A stretch of DNA of 64,000 nt from Luteolibacter sp. (GTDB lineage: Bacteria > Verrucomicrobiota > Verrucomicrobiia > Verrucomicrobiales > Akkermansiaceae), in NCBI GenBank assembly GCA_030696085.1, contig JAUYNL010000099.1, positions 22,790 to 86,789 on the forward strand, given 5' to 3'. Made by a program: the position numbers and the translations under genes. Below are positions 1 to 10,312 of this stretch, in pieces (within the stretch, counting starts at the first letter, position 1; every line of letters begins with the position of its first letter). The notes below the pieces were generated by a model that worked only from the letters and a program-made list of their open reading frames with translations, was not told the DNA's origin and made no database searches.

Positions 1-19
1 CACCACGCGCCACACCAGG

Positions 20-544
20 ATGTTGAGAGATGCCACCCGGGGACTCGCCCAGCAGATGGTCTGGTGGGGATGCGATGTACGCCATTCATCGGGCAATCTC
101 CTGGTGTGCCACGGCATGAACCGCAACCCTTCATCGGGTCTTACGGGCACCAGTTGCTACCGGATGCCGTGGGAAGGAGGATGGATCGAGCTTCACGGCG
201 CGGTGGCGTCATGGACTTCCCTGGATGAGCGCGACGGCATGATTTTCTCACGTGACCGTGGCAGGATCGGCTTGTGGAATGAACGCCGCCCACCGTTTCC
301 GGGCATTGAGTTTGGAGCCCATGGGTCCGCCGTGGAGCGCTGGGAGGCGGCCGCGCCGATGATCCGCTGGGTCGCCGCTTATGAGGAATGGGTGCTGGCA
401 CAAGCTGGCCCGGCTTGGAGGCAGGTCTGCTGGAAGCACATCCGCCGCCTTCCCCGCGGGAAATCATGGCTTCCTCCGCAAGCGACACTGGATTGGTGGA
501 AGAGCGCCGCATCCATCACCACACCTCATTCATCTGATTTCTGA
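20..544 (+). CDS. Hypothetical protein
   Basis: 174-aa ORF ending just upstream of the CobW-like gene; Trp-rich, no domain recognised. Confidence 0.4.
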   Translation: MLRDATRGLAQQMVWWGCDVRHSSGNLLVCHGMNRNPSSGLTGTSCYRMPWEGGWIELHGAVASWTSLDERDGMIFSRDRGRIGLWNERRPPFPGIEFGAHGSAVERWEAAAPMIRWVAAYEEWVLAQAGPAWRQVCWKHIRRLPRGKSWLPPQATLDWWKSAASITTPHSSDF

Positions 545-548
545 ATTC

Positions 549-1886
549 ATGACCTCCAAACTCCCCGTCACCGTCCTCACCGGCTTCCTCGGCTCCGGCA
601 AAACCACGCTCCTCAATCGCATTCTCACCGAAAATCACGGTCTTCGCATCGCCGTGATCGAGAATGAATTCGGCGAAGTCGGCATCGACCACGAACTCGT
701 CATCAACGCCGACGAGGAAATCTTCGAGATGAACAACGGCTGCATTTGCTGCACCGTGCGCGGCGACCTCATCCGCATCATCGGCAGCCTGATGAAACGC
801 CGCGACCAGTTCGACCACATCCTCATCGAAACCACCGGCCTCGCCGATCCCGGCCCTGTCATCCAGACCTTTTTCGTCGATGACGAAATGAAGGACAAGC
901 TCGCCCTCAACGCGATCATCGCCCTCGTCGATGCCCGCCACATTGGCCTTCACCTCGATTCCAGCGAGGAGGCCGTCAAACAAATCGCCTTTGCCGATTC
1001 CATCCTGCTCAACAAAACCGATCTCGCCACCCCGGCGGAACTTGACGCACTCGAAGCCCGCGTCAAGGCCATCAACGGCGTTGCCAAACTCCAGCGCTGC
1101 CAAAACGCGAATGTTCCCATCGCCAGTGTGCTCGACATCGGCGGCTTCAATCTCGACCGCTCCATCGGCATCGATCCCCGTTTCCTCGATCCAGAATACC
1201 CCTTCGAATGGGGCGGCATATTCGACGCCCCCGCAGGCACGCTCACCCTGGAGGCATCGAAAAAACCGGATCCATCGATGACAACAGTCATCATCCCTGT
1301 CAGCGGAACCGATGACGAATCACTCGCTCTGGCCCGTGAGGTTGCCATGCGTGCATTTTCCCCCGATGCCATCGGGGCTCCATCCGGCCACACCATCAGC
1401 GCCGATGGCATTCCCTACGACCTCATACTTCGCGCGGGATCAATGAACTGGACATGTGAAATCGTTGAACCCGGCCCGCTCGCCATCTTCACCCAACACT
1501 ACCCGGAAGAACTCGGCCTGCTCTTCCTAACGGAATCAAGCGAACTTCAACCACTCATCGCCGCATCCTACAAGCCGGACCACAGCCACGACGAGACCGT
1601 CACTTCCGTCGGCATCGAGGCCGATGGAGAATGCGATGCAAGGAAACTCGACGCTTGGCTCTCGAAACTTCTCCGCGAGCGCGGCACCGACATCTACCGT
1701 ATGAAAGGCGTCTTCGCCATCAAGGGGAACCCCAACCGCTTCATCTTCCAGGGCGTCCATATGCTGCTCGATCCCACCGACGGCGGCCCATGGGGCTACA
1801 AACCTCGCCGCAGCAGCCTCGTCTTCATCGGCCGCGATCTCGACCGCGACGAACTCAACCAATCCTTCCGCAAATGTCTCGCCTAA
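549..1886 (+). CDS. COG0523/CobW family GTP-binding protein (putative zinc metallochaperone)
   Basis: [10 protein letters not shown]-loop, NNGCICC metal motif, CobW C-terminal-like domain ([19 protein letters not shown]). Start moved to ATG at 549. Confidence 0.9.
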   Translation: MTSKLPVTVLTGFLGSGKTTLLNRILTENHGLRIAVIENEFGEVGIDHELVINADEEIFEMNNGCICCTVRGDLIRIIGSLMKRRDQFDHILIETTGLADPGPVIQTFFVDDEMKDKLALNAIIALVDARHIGLHLDSSEEAVKQIAFADSILLNKTDLATPAELDALEARVKAINGVAKLQRCQNANVPIASVLDIGGFNLDRSIGIDPRFLDPEYPFEWGGIFDAPAGTLTLEASKKPDPSMTTVIIPVSGTDDESLALAREVAMRAFSPDAIGAPSGHTISADGIPYDLILRAGSMNWTCEIVEPGPLAIFTQHYPEELGLLFLTESSELQPLIAASYKPDHSHDETVTSVGIEADGECDARKLDAWLSKLLRERGTDIYRMKGVFAIKGNPNRFIFQGVHMLLDPTDGGPWGYKPRRSSLVFIGRDLDRDELNQSFRKCLA

Positions 1887-2959
1887 CAGACCCCGAAGAA
1901 ACGGAAGAAATCGAAATCCGTTCTGCCGCCGACCTGCTGCCACTCATGTGGTCGGCAGACCTGCCCGATTACGCCCTCGATCTCCGCTGGTCTCCGGACG
2001 GATCCCACCTCGCCGCCCTCCCAAGCACAGGGATGCCGGGTATCCATGATCGGAAAACAAACGCAGTCAAGAATCTCCCGGCCCACAGCGGCGGCAATGG
2101 CAGCATCGCTTGGCATCCGCAAGGCAGCATTCTTGCCACCTTCGGCCAGGATGGAATTCTCCGCCTCCATGACATTTCCTCCAGAACCTCCCGCGAACTC
2201 CAACTCCCGCGCGGCTGGACCGGGCGTTGCGCGTGGAATGCCGATGGCTCGCTCATCGCCGCCGCTGTCGGCAAAGCCGTACATGTCATCGATCCACATA
2301 CCCTCGAAACACTCCAGATCATCGATGACCACCGCTCCACCGTCACAGATCTCGTCTGGCACCCCGTGCTTTCGAATCAACTAGGCACCGCCAGTGATGG
2401 CGGCGCGCGCATGTGGCGGATCGGAGAGAAAAAACCCTTCGCCCGCATCGACGATGGCGTCGCCGCGGTTCTCACCACCTGGAGCCCTGATGGACGCTGG
2501 CTCGTCACCAGTGACCAATCGCCTTCCGTCCACCTCTATGATCTGAAAAAACGTGCCCCGCTCTTCATTCAAGGCTTCGAGACCAAAATCAAAGCCATCG
2601 CCTGGCAAACCGGCGGCACATCCGATCTCCCATGGCTCGCTCTCGGCGGCCGCACCGTCATCACCGTCTGGCCCTGCTTCGGCAAAAACGGCCCGCGCGG
2701 CGCAAAGCCGATCCAGCTCTACGGCCACCTCAAGGAAGTCTCCGCCTTGGATTTCCCCATTGACGGTCCTTATCTCGCCTCCGGCGCGCGCGATGGCCTC
2801 GTCTTCCTCTGGCTGCCCCATCACTCCAACGGCCCCGCCCTCATCGCCCGCGAAGAGAGCGAAATTACCACCGTCCGCTGGTCCCCCGACGGCCTTACAC
2901 TCGCCTACGGCACCGCTTCCGGCCGCATCGCCATTCACACCCTCAGCCACAAAGTCTAA
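1874..2959 (+). CDS. WD40 repeat protein
   Basis: Repeated WSPDG/WHPQG...LASGxxDGxxxLW blades; ATG at 1874 overlaps the end of the upstream GTPase gene. Confidence 0.85.
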   Translation: MSRLTDPEETEEIEIRSAADLLPLMWSADLPDYALDLRWSPDGSHLAALPSTGMPGIHDRKTNAVKNLPAHSGGNGSIAWHPQGSILATFGQDGILRLHDISSRTSRELQLPRGWTGRCAWNADGSLIAAAVGKAVHVIDPHTLETLQIIDDHRSTVTDLVWHPVLSNQLGTASDGGARMWRIGEKKPFARIDDGVAAVLTTWSPDGRWLVTSDQSPSVHLYDLKKRAPLFIQGFETKIKAIAWQTGGTSDLPWLALGGRTVITVWPCFGKNGPRGAKPIQLYGHLKEVSALDFPIDGPYLASGARDGLVFLWLPHHSNGPALIAREESEITTVRWSPDGLTLAYGTASGRIAIHTLSHKV

Positions 2960-2961
2960 CC

Positions 2962-3870
2962 ATGAATCGCCTGCTCCTGCTCTCCATCATCGCCCTGGTC
3001 GCCGCCTGCAAACCCGAAGCCGATTCCAAAACCAACGCCGATGCCGGAAAACTCCGCATCCTCGCCTCCTTCCTGCCGGTTCATGCCCACGCCGCCGCCA
3101 TCGCCGGTGATCGTGCCATCGTCCAATCCATCGTCTCCGGTGATGTCGGAGCCCACGGTTATTCTCCGCGCCCGGCTGACATGGAGCGCATCGCACGGGC
3201 TGATGTCCTCGTCTTCAATGGCGCGGGCATGGAACCTTGGCTCGATGATATTGTCCGACATTCTTCGAAAAAGAATCAGAAAAGGGTTGATCTATCGGCC
3301 GGCATCGAACTCATCGCCAACCCGCCCGTTTTCGGTGCGGTCGATTCATCCACCGGCGAAGCAAACCCGCATCTCTGGCTTGATCCCCTCATTGTCATCC
3401 GACAGGTGGAAATTCTGCGTGACGCACTCGTCGCAGTCGATCCCGAGGGAGCCGGGATCTATCAAATTAACGCCGCCGCCTACATCGCCAGTCTCCGTGG
3501 ACTCGACGCCGAATTCAAAAGTATTCTCGGCCCGCTGCCATCCAAGAAACTGGTCACCTTTCATGATGCCTTTCCATATCTCGCAAAACGCTACGGACTC
3601 GAATCCATCGGCTACATCTCCGAGTTTCCCGAGCGCGATCCCGCACCGGCGGAACTCGCCGCCCTCATCGACCGCATACGCGCCTCCGGCGTCAAAGTCA
3701 TCTTCGCCGAGACCGGCTACGAACCCGCACTGCTCCAACGCGTTGCCAGCGAGGCGGGAGCGAAAGTCTCCACCATCGATACCCTGGAAGTCGGCCAAAG
3801 TGGTCCCGACGCCTATCTCTCAGGCATGAGGAAAAACCTCGAATCCCTCCGCACCGCCTTCGCGCCATGA
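2962..3870 (+). CDS. Metal ABC transporter substrate-binding lipoprotein (ZnuA-like)
   Basis: Lipobox LVAAC; HAHAAAIAGD, GAGMEPWLDD, NPHLWLDP, TFHDAFPYLAKRYGL are typical of cluster A-I metal-binding SBPs. Confidence 0.9.
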   Translation: MNRLLLLSIIALVAACKPEADSKTNADAGKLRILASFLPVHAHAAAIAGDRAIVQSIVSGDVGAHGYSPRPADMERIARADVLVFNGAGMEPWLDDIVRHSSKKNQKRVDLSAGIELIANPPVFGAVDSSTGEANPHLWLDPLIVIRQVEILRDALVAVDPEGAGIYQINAAAYIASLRGLDAEFKSILGPLPSKKLVTFHDAFPYLAKRYGLESIGYISEFPERDPAPAELAALIDRIRASGVKVIFAETGYEPALLQRVASEAGAKVSTIDTLEVGQSGPDAYLSGMRKNLESLRTAFAP

Positions 3871-4520
3871 TTGCCCTTTCACCGCTTCTCGAAACCCGCG
3901 AACTCACCCTGCACCACGGCACGCGTGAGGTGCTCGCCGGTTTTTCCTGCACCATTGATCGCGGTGAGCTGTTAGGCATCAGCGGCCCGAACGGCTGCGG
4001 AAAAACCACCTTGCTCAAGGCCCTTGTCGGCATTCATCAGCAAACATCCGGAACCATCCGCCGCCAGCCCCCCGCCCGGAATCCCGGCTACGTACCGCAA
4101 CACGCGCCCATCGACAGGAACTTCCCGCTCACGGCCTCCGAGTTCCTCGCCATCAACTGCCAGAGCCGCATCCCTTGGATCGGCGGCATCCCGCGCAAGC
4201 TCCGCCATGGCATCTGCGGAAAACTCGATTGCCTCGGCATCTCCCACCTCGCCACCCGCCCGCTCGGCACGCTCTCCGGCGGCGAACTTCAGAGAGTCCG
4301 CATCGCCGCCGCCCTGCTCGAGGATCCCGCGCTGCTTTTGCTCGACGAACCCTCCAGCCACCTCGATCCCGCCGCGACCGCCAGCCTCAAGCAACTCCTG
4401 CTTCATCTCCATCAGGAGCACCCTCTCACCCTCGTGGTCGTGTCCCACGACGAACCCTTCATCGATGGACTCGCTACGCGCCGCATCTCGCTGGCAGCAC
4501 CCTCGCTCGCCGTCGCCTGA
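3867..4520 (+). CDS. Metal ABC transporter ATP-binding protein (ZnuC-like)
   Basis: Walker A GPNGCGKTT, signature LSGGELQRV, Walker B LLLLDEP; start overlaps the stop of the SBP gene. Confidence 0.92.
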   Translation: MIALSPLLETRELTLHHGTREVLAGFSCTIDRGELLGISGPNGCGKTTLLKALVGIHQQTSGTIRRQPPARNPGYVPQHAPIDRNFPLTASEFLAINCQSRIPWIGGIPRKLRHGICGKLDCLGISHLATRPLGTLSGGELQRVRIAAALLEDPALLLLDEPSSHLDPAATASLKQLLLHLHQEHPLTLVVVSHDEPFIDGLATRRISLAAPSLAVA

Positions 4521-4528
4521 ATCCCGTC

Positions 4529-5356
4529 ATGCATCTCATCGAGCTGTTCCGCCACGACTTCATGCGCCACGCGCTGATCTCCGGCATTTTGTTAGGCCCG
4601 GTGTGCGCCGTGCTCGGTGTCTTCGTGAACCTGCGGGGCATGGCGTTCTTCAGCGATGCGCTCGCCCACTCGGCAATTACCGGCGTAGCCCTCGGCTTCA
4701 TGGTCGATACCTGGACCGGCTGGCAACTCGATCCCACTATTTATGTCCTCATTTTTTCCTGCATGCTCGCGCTCGGCATGGGCTGGATGTCCCAGCGCAT
4801 GCCGCTTTCCCGCGATACCATCACCGCCTTCACCTTCACTGGCAGCGTCGCGCTCGGCGTAATCCTCATCTCCCTCCTTGGTAAACACCGCATGCTCGAA
4901 GGCCTGCTCTTCGGCAGCATCTATTCCAACGGCCCCGCCGACATTGCCCGCCAGGCCATCCTCGCCGCCATCGTTCTCCTCTTTTTCCTCACACAACTTC
5001 GCCCGCTCACTCTCGCCACTCTTGATCCGGAACTCGCGCGCGCCCGTGGCGTGCGCCCCGCCTTGCTTCACTATGTGTTTTCCCTGCTAGTCGCCGCCAC
5101 CGTCGCCGTCGGCCTCAAAATGCTCGGCGCCCTCCTGCTTGGCGCCCTCATCGTCATGCCCGCCGCCGCTGCCCGCATCGCCTCCACCAACTTCCGCGGC
5201 CTTGCCGCCGGAGCCATCCTGTTAGGACTGCTCGCCCCACCCATCGGCATCGCCGCCTCCGCATCCCTCAACTTGCCCACCGGCCCCTGCATTGTCCTGG
5301 TCCACGTCGCCGCATTGGCAGTCTGCCAGATCATTCACCTCGTCCGTTCCTCCTGA
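4529..5356 (+). CDS. Metal ABC transporter permease (ZnuB-like)
   Basis: ABC-3 family motifs (GVFVNLRGMAFFSDALAHSAITGVALG, LGALLLGALIVMPAAAARI). Start taken as ATG at 4529. Confidence 0.9.
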   Translation: MHLIELFRHDFMRHALISGILLGPVCAVLGVFVNLRGMAFFSDALAHSAITGVALGFMVDTWTGWQLDPTIYVLIFSCMLALGMGWMSQRMPLSRDTITAFTFTGSVALGVILISLLGKHRMLEGLLFGSIYSNGPADIARQAILAAIVLLFFLTQLRPLTLATLDPELARARGVRPALLHYVFSLLVAATVAVGLKMLGALLLGALIVMPAAAARIASTNFRGLAAGAILLGLLAPPIGIAASASLNLPTGPCIVLVHVAALAVCQIIHLVRSS

Positions 5357-5367
5357 ATAATTCCCGC

Positions 5368-6321
5368 ATGTCCCCATCTTCCGACCGCATTCCCGTTCTC
5401 ATCGTCGCCGGTTTTCTCGGTGCCGGGAAAACCAGCTTTATCCGTGATCTCCTGCCGCGTCTCGTGGGAGGACCTCGCGCGCCCTACGTCATCCTCAATG
5501 ATTTCCTCAATGCCGCCATAGACGCTTTCACTCTCAAAGGTCTTGGTGCGGAAGTTCAAGGACTCGCCGCAGGCTGTGTCTGCTGCGATGACTCCGGCAG
5601 CCTGATTGACGCCATCCTCCGCGTGCCCGTTTCCATCCGCCCGCTCATCATCATCGAGGCCAACGGTACTACCGATCCCTACCGGCTCATCGAGACGCTC
5701 ACACTCACTGCCACCTTGCGCGATGTGGTGGGTCCCATCCTGCAGGTCACCATCGTCAACGAATCCCGCTGGGGAAAACGGCTACTCCCGGGGGACAAGC
5801 ACACCGAGCGCGCCCAGGTCCGCACCGCCAGTGCCATTCTCACCAACCGCGGCGACACGGCAACCGACAAACAGAAGCGCAAACTCCGCGACGAGTTGTT
5901 AGAATTGAATCCCGGCGCACCCCGACTCGATGCGGATTCCTTCATCGAGCTCCTGCTGCACGAAACTGCCGCCGGATTCCCGCCAGTGCCGGACACCTCC
6001 GATTCCATCCCTCACGTCCATCATCATGTGGCCGTGCATCTGGAGCCTCCCGTGATGAGCGAGGAGGACCTTCGCCAATGGCTCCAGGCACTCCCACGGG
6101 ACATCCTCCGAGTGAAGGGACTGGTCCGCATTTCCGACCTGGAAATGTGTTACTTCAACCGCACCGACGATCCTTTTGAGACGCCCCGCATCATCAAGGT
6201 CCGCGCCCAGGAAGGCATGGAACCCGCCGCCGTCTTCATTGGCCCACGGCTCAACGACAAATCCCTCCTCGCCAGTTTTCAAAACAAAAAACCCGAATCA
6301 TCATTCAGACTTTCCCTCTGA
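5368..6321 (+). CDS. COG0523/CobW family GTP-binding protein
   Basis: [12 protein letters not shown]-loop, AAGCVCCDD metal motif. Confidence 0.85.
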   Translation: MSPSSDRIPVLIVAGFLGAGKTSFIRDLLPRLVGGPRAPYVILNDFLNAAIDAFTLKGLGAEVQGLAAGCVCCDDSGSLIDAILRVPVSIRPLIIIEANGTTDPYRLIETLTLTATLRDVVGPILQVTIVNESRWGKRLLPGDKHTERAQVRTASAILTNRGDTATDKQKRKLRDELLELNPGAPRLDADSFIELLLHETAAGFPPVPDTSDSIPHVHHHVAVHLEPPVMSEEDLRQWLQALPRDILRVKGLVRISDLEMCYFNRTDDPFETPRIIKVRAQEGMEPAAVFIGPRLNDKSLLASFQNKKPESSFRLSL

Positions 6322-6342
6322 AATACCAATCCATTTCCTAAC

Positions 6343-7554
6343 ATGAATCCAACGCGAAAACTTCCCGTCACCATCCTTTCCGGCTTCCTTGGCGCCGGCA
6401 AAACCACCCTGCTCAACCACATCCTGAAGAACCGCGAGGGTCTCAGGGTGGCAGTCATCGTCAATGACATGAGCGAGGTGAATGTGGATGCGGAGACCCT
6501 CCGCCGCGGTGATGCCGCGCTTTCCCACACCGAGGAAAAAATGGTGGAGATGTCCAACGGCTGCATCTGCTGCACGCTGCGGGAGGATCTCATGTTGGAA
6601 GTCACGCGGCTTGCGCATGAAGGCCGTTTCGATGCGCTGCTCATCGAGTCCACCGGGGTTTCCGAACCCATGCCAGTGGCGGAAACATTCACCTTCCGCG
6701 ATGAAAACGGCAGTTCGCTTTCCGACCTCGCGGGCATCGACTGCATGGTCACCGTGGTGGATGCGCCGAATTTTCTCCGCGACTATTGCGGCACGGATCA
6801 GCTCAAAGACCGGAACCAACAGATCGGGGAGGAGGATGAACGAACGCTGGTTGATTTGCTCACCGATCAGATCGAGTTCGCCAACATCGTCATCGTGAAC
6901 AAAACGGACTGCGTGACGGCGGAAGATCTCGCCACAGTCACCGGCATGGCGCGCTCTCTCAATCCGAAGGCGCGGGTGATCGAAACGAGCCATGGCACGG
7001 TGAGCCCCGGCAGCATTCTCAACACCGGCCTATACTCTCAGGCAGAGGCGGAGCAAACCCCGGGCTGGCTCGATTCGCTCGTTCATCACACGCCGGAAAC
7101 CGAGGAGTATGGCATCTCGAATTTCATCTATCAGCGCCGCCGCCCCTTTCATCCCGCGCGTTTCCACAAGCTGCTTGGCATCGAGTGGCCCGGAGTCATT
7201 CGTTCAAAAGGTATTTTCTGGCTCGCCTCGCGCCCGGACTTCGCGGGCTTCTGGTCGCAGGCTGGAGCCATTGCGCGGAACTCGTGTGCCGGGCGTTTCT
7301 GGGCCGCTATCCCGGAAAACGACAGGCCCTCCGATTCGGATGCAGTAGCGGCTCTCCGGCGCGCTTGGAAGGAACCATGGGGCGACCGCCGCCAGGAAAT
7401 CGTCCTCATCGGCCAGGGACTCGACCGGGAAGCGCTCGAAGCCATGCTCGACGAGGCGATCCTAACAGACAAGGAGTTCGCCTGCGGCCCGCCCGCCTGG
7501 GCGGCCATCCCCGATCCGTTCCCCGTTTGGTCGCTCGCACCCGTGCTTTCCTGA
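6343..7554 (+). CDS. COG0523/CobW family GTP-binding protein (YciC/ZigA-like)
   Basis: [29 protein letters not shown]-terminal [14 protein letters not shown]...GRFWAAIP. Confidence 0.9.
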   Translation: MNPTRKLPVTILSGFLGAGKTTLLNHILKNREGLRVAVIVNDMSEVNVDAETLRRGDAALSHTEEKMVEMSNGCICCTLREDLMLEVTRLAHEGRFDALLIESTGVSEPMPVAETFTFRDENGSSLSDLAGIDCMVTVVDAPNFLRDYCGTDQLKDRNQQIGEEDERTLVDLLTDQIEFANIVIVNKTDCVTAEDLATVTGMARSLNPKARVIETSHGTVSPGSILNTGLYSQAEAEQTPGWLDSLVHHTPETEEYGISNFIYQRRRPFHPARFHKLLGIEWPGVIRSKGIFWLASRPDFAGFWSQAGAIARNSCAGRFWAAIPENDRPSDSDAVAALRRAWKEPWGDRRQEIVLIGQGLDREALEAMLDEAILTDKEFACGPPAWAAIPDPFPVWSLAPVLS

Positions 7555-7557
7555 ATC

Positions 7558-8277
7558 ATGCTTCGCCGTCATCCCATGCTCATTTCTCGCAAGCCGGGTT
7601 TCACGCTGGTGGAACTTCTCATCGTCATTGTCGTCGTCGCCACCCTGGCGACCTTGGTCGCGATGGGTGCTCGTTCCGCGCTGCTCGCGTCCCAAGAGGC
7701 GAAGTGCATCTCCAACCTGCGCAACATCGGTATCGCATTGCATCTCCATGCCGCCGATCATGGCGGCTCCTTCCCGGAAACCTCGCACACCGCCATACTC
7801 GATAAAGCATGGATCACGACACTTGAGGACTACCTCGGCGACTATGACGAAATCCGCGTCTGCCCAGGCGATCCTCGGCGCGACGAGCGCCTTGCCGCCG
7901 GGGGAACCAGCTACCTGCTCAACAACTTCATTTTCGTTCCCGAAGTCGACCCGTGGGGCGAGTTGCTCGGTCCCGCCCTCAACCGTCCGGCGGCCATCCC
8001 CGAGCCTGCGAGGACCATCCTGGTTTTCACCTGCGCCGACCGCGTGGGCACGGGGCCCGGCAACGACCATACCCATTCCAGTCTGTGGACGAATTGGCGC
8101 GGTGTTTGTGCCGACATCGCACCCGGTCGTTTCGGCAGTGGCGGCGACCCGCATGCCGCCCAAGGCCGCGCCAACTACCTGTATGCCGACAACCGCGTGG
8201 AATCGATCCCCGCTGCCGAGATCAAACGCAAAACCGACTCTGGTATCAACATCGCCCAAGTTCCCGGAATCCCATGA
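7558..8277 (+). CDS. Type II secretion/type IV pilin-like prepilin (pseudopilin)
   Basis: KPGFTLVELLIVIVVVATLATLVAMG class III signal/N-methylation motif. Confidence 0.85.
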   Translation: MLRRHPMLISRKPGFTLVELLIVIVVVATLATLVAMGARSALLASQEAKCISNLRNIGIALHLHAADHGGSFPETSHTAILDKAWITTLEDYLGDYDEIRVCPGDPRRDERLAAGGTSYLLNNFIFVPEVDPWGELLGPALNRPAAIPEPARTILVFTCADRVGTGPGNDHTHSSLWTNWRGVCADIAPGRFGSGGDPHAAQGRANYLYADNRVESIPAAEIKRKTDSGINIAQVPGIP

Positions 8278-9455
8278 AAAGACTAAAATACGCAATCATC
8301 CTGTGCCTTGCCCCGAGCCCCTTGCACGCCGGACTGGTTCCGCTCGGCGAACATGTGGACATCCGCTCCCATTTCGTCGCTGGCGCATGGAACAACGTTT
8401 TACGCGTCGATAGCCGCCCCGCTCCCCATGACCCCGCCGAGGCGTTCCTGCCGCTCTCCGACAAGCCCTACATCTCAAGCAATCCCACCATTTCGGGTTC
8501 CCGCCAGACGCAACCATCCTCTTCCTCCTTCGCCTTCACCGGCGCGCAACCCGGCGATCCGATCTGGACCGCCATTCAGGGCACTCCCGGCATTGGCGAG
8601 GCTTGGCCGGGATTCGACAACGACCAACCTTTCGGCACTTTCGGTTCTTACATTCCTGCCGATCTGAGAGTGTCTCAGGAAAACCCGCGCCCTTGGCTCA
8701 AGATCACGCTTGCGGGCTACCAGCCGCCTCCCGGGAAAGCCTCGCACTTTTCGATGTGGAACTCCACAAGCGGGAAACCACCGACCGTATGGATGTCCAC
8801 CTTTGACGCCAACATCGAAAATGCCTACTACTTCGCCGAAGGCTCCCACACCCACGTCTGGTGGGGATTCACCGCGCAGGGCATTCACAAGATCACCTTG
8901 CAATCATCTGCATTCCTCGGGCCCGGAGCCACCAATCCCACCGGCCCCGGCGATCCCTTCACCGTGGTCTTCGCCGTCGGCACGATGGCCCGCTGGCAGG
9001 CCGTATGGTTCGATGCGGCGGAGTTGGACGATCCGGCGGTATCCGGGCTCTTTGCGGATGCCGATGGCGACGGGCTTTCCAATTTCATCGAATACGCCTT
9101 CGGCACCCACCCCAGGTCCGGCGCTTCCGTGCCGCTCGCGGACGGTCTCGGCTTGCCGTTGTTCTCCCTCAGCGAGGAAAGCGGCACCGTCTATCAGACA
9201 CTCACCTATCCCCGCCGGCGCGCCGGAGAGCGCACCGCACCCGAGCTCTATCAGCCGCTGTTTGCCGACAGCCCGGCCGGGCCATGGACTGACGCCGGTG
9301 TGACTAGCACCGCCGTGGACTTCCCCCCATCCCAAACCACATTGAATGCGGATTGGGAACTCGTGACCAGCCGCCGCCCGGTTCCTTCCGGTTCCTCATC
9401 CGGTTTCGGCCGGGTGGCGGTGACACCCGGGGACGGATTTGCTGTCCAGCCATAA
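8274..9455 (+). CDS. Secreted protein with choice-of-anchor-M-like domain and DxDxDG calcium-binding-type motif
   Basis: N-terminal signal peptide; LVPLGEHVDIRSHFVAG and HTHVWWGFTAQGIHKITLQSSAF motifs; DADGDGLSNFIEYAFGT near the C terminus; ATGA overlap with the pseudopilin gene. Confidence 0.65.
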   Translation: MKRLKYAIILCLAPSPLHAGLVPLGEHVDIRSHFVAGAWNNVLRVDSRPAPHDPAEAFLPLSDKPYISSNPTISGSRQTQPSSSSFAFTGAQPGDPIWTAIQGTPGIGEAWPGFDNDQPFGTFGSYIPADLRVSQENPRPWLKITLAGYQPPPGKASHFSMWNSTSGKPPTVWMSTFDANIENAYYFAEGSHTHVWWGFTAQGIHKITLQSSAFLGPGATNPTGPGDPFTVVFAVGTMARWQAVWFDAAELDDPAVSGLFADADGDGLSNFIEYAFGTHPRSGASVPLADGLGLPLFSLSEESGTVYQTLTYPRRRAGERTAPELYQPLFADSPAGPWTDAGVTSTAVDFPPSQTTLNADWELVTSRRPVPSGSSSGFGRVAVTPGDGFAVQP

Positions 9456-9458
9456 GCG

Positions 9459-10199
9459 TCATCCGGGCTTCGCGTCCTCTGCGAGCACCTTTCCTAACAG
9501 GGAGATCATCGCCTGCGCGGCCTGTCTGCCGGTTTCGACCACTTCGTGATGATCGAGCGGTGTGGCGGAAATGCCCGCAGCCCAGTTGGTGAGACAGGAG
9601 AACGCGGCGACCGACAGGCCCAACGAGCGGGCTTGGATGGTTTCGAGCACCGTGCTCATGCCCACGGCATCCGCGCCGATGGTGTGGAGCATGCGCACTT
9701 CGGCCGGTGTTTCATACTGCGGTCCGCGCAAGCCGGCATAGACACCCTCGTGCAGCGGCATGGCCAGTGCGAGTGCCGCCTTGCGGAATACGGCGCACCA
9801 CGCGGGATCATAAGCGGCGCTCATATCGACGAAATCCGCTCCTTCGAGCGGCGAGGCTCCCGTTAGATTGAGGTGATCGCAAAACATCATCCAGGTCCCT
9901 GGATGGAAATCCGGGTTCAGGGTGCCGGCGGCATTTGTGAGGATGAGGCGTTTGATCCCCTGCCCCGCCATCCAGCGCACACCGGCCGTGACCGTTTGCG
10001 GCGAGTGGCCTTCGTAAAGATGGACCCGGCCTTTCATCAGAACGACCGGCGAGCCGCCCAGGCTTCCAAAAACAAACTTTCCCGAGTGGCCCGGAACCGT
10101 GGAGGCCGGCAGCCCTGCCACCGCGAAGGACACCTCGCGCTCGACCTCCACCGCATCCGCCAGTGGCCCCAATCCTGATCCCAATACGATTCCTGTCAT
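9459..10199 (-). CDS. Purine-nucleoside phosphorylase
   Basis: GIVLGSGLG, GRVHLYEGHSPQTVTAGVRWM, LTNAAGTLNPDFHPG, DAVGMSTVLE motifs. Confidence 0.92.
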   Translation of the reverse strand: MTGIVLGSGLGPLADAVEVEREVSFAVAGLPASTVPGHSGKFVFGSLGGSPVVLMKGRVHLYEGHSPQTVTAGVRWMAGQGIKRLILTNAAGTLNPDFHPGTWMMFCDHLNLTGASPLEGADFVDMSAAYDPAWCAVFRKAALALAMPLHEGVYAGLRGPQYETPAEVRMLHTIGADAVGMSTVLETIQARSLGLSVAAFSCLTNWAAGISATPLDHHEVVETGRQAAQAMISLLGKVLAEDAKPG

Positions 10200-10312
10200 G
10201 CAATCGAGCGTAACAAACCGATTTCAAACGGCCACCCTGTTTCCAGGCCAGTCCTGTATTGCAATTCGCGCTTGGGTTGCCACTGCGGCCTGCAATAGGG
10301 TGCCCCCGCCCC

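Noticed and set aside
2046-3829. Long alternative-frame ORFs (e.g. 2553..3110, 3041..3829, 4024..4884, 4175 upstream part) and many antisense ORFs
   Set aside because: Low-complexity Ser/Pro/Arg-rich translations overlapping well-supported genes; typical of high-GC sequence, no recognisable domain.
549-7554. Recent tandem duplication of the CobW-like genes
   Set aside because: The three proteins share only family motifs and differ strongly in length and C termini, so they are old paralogues rather than a recent duplication.
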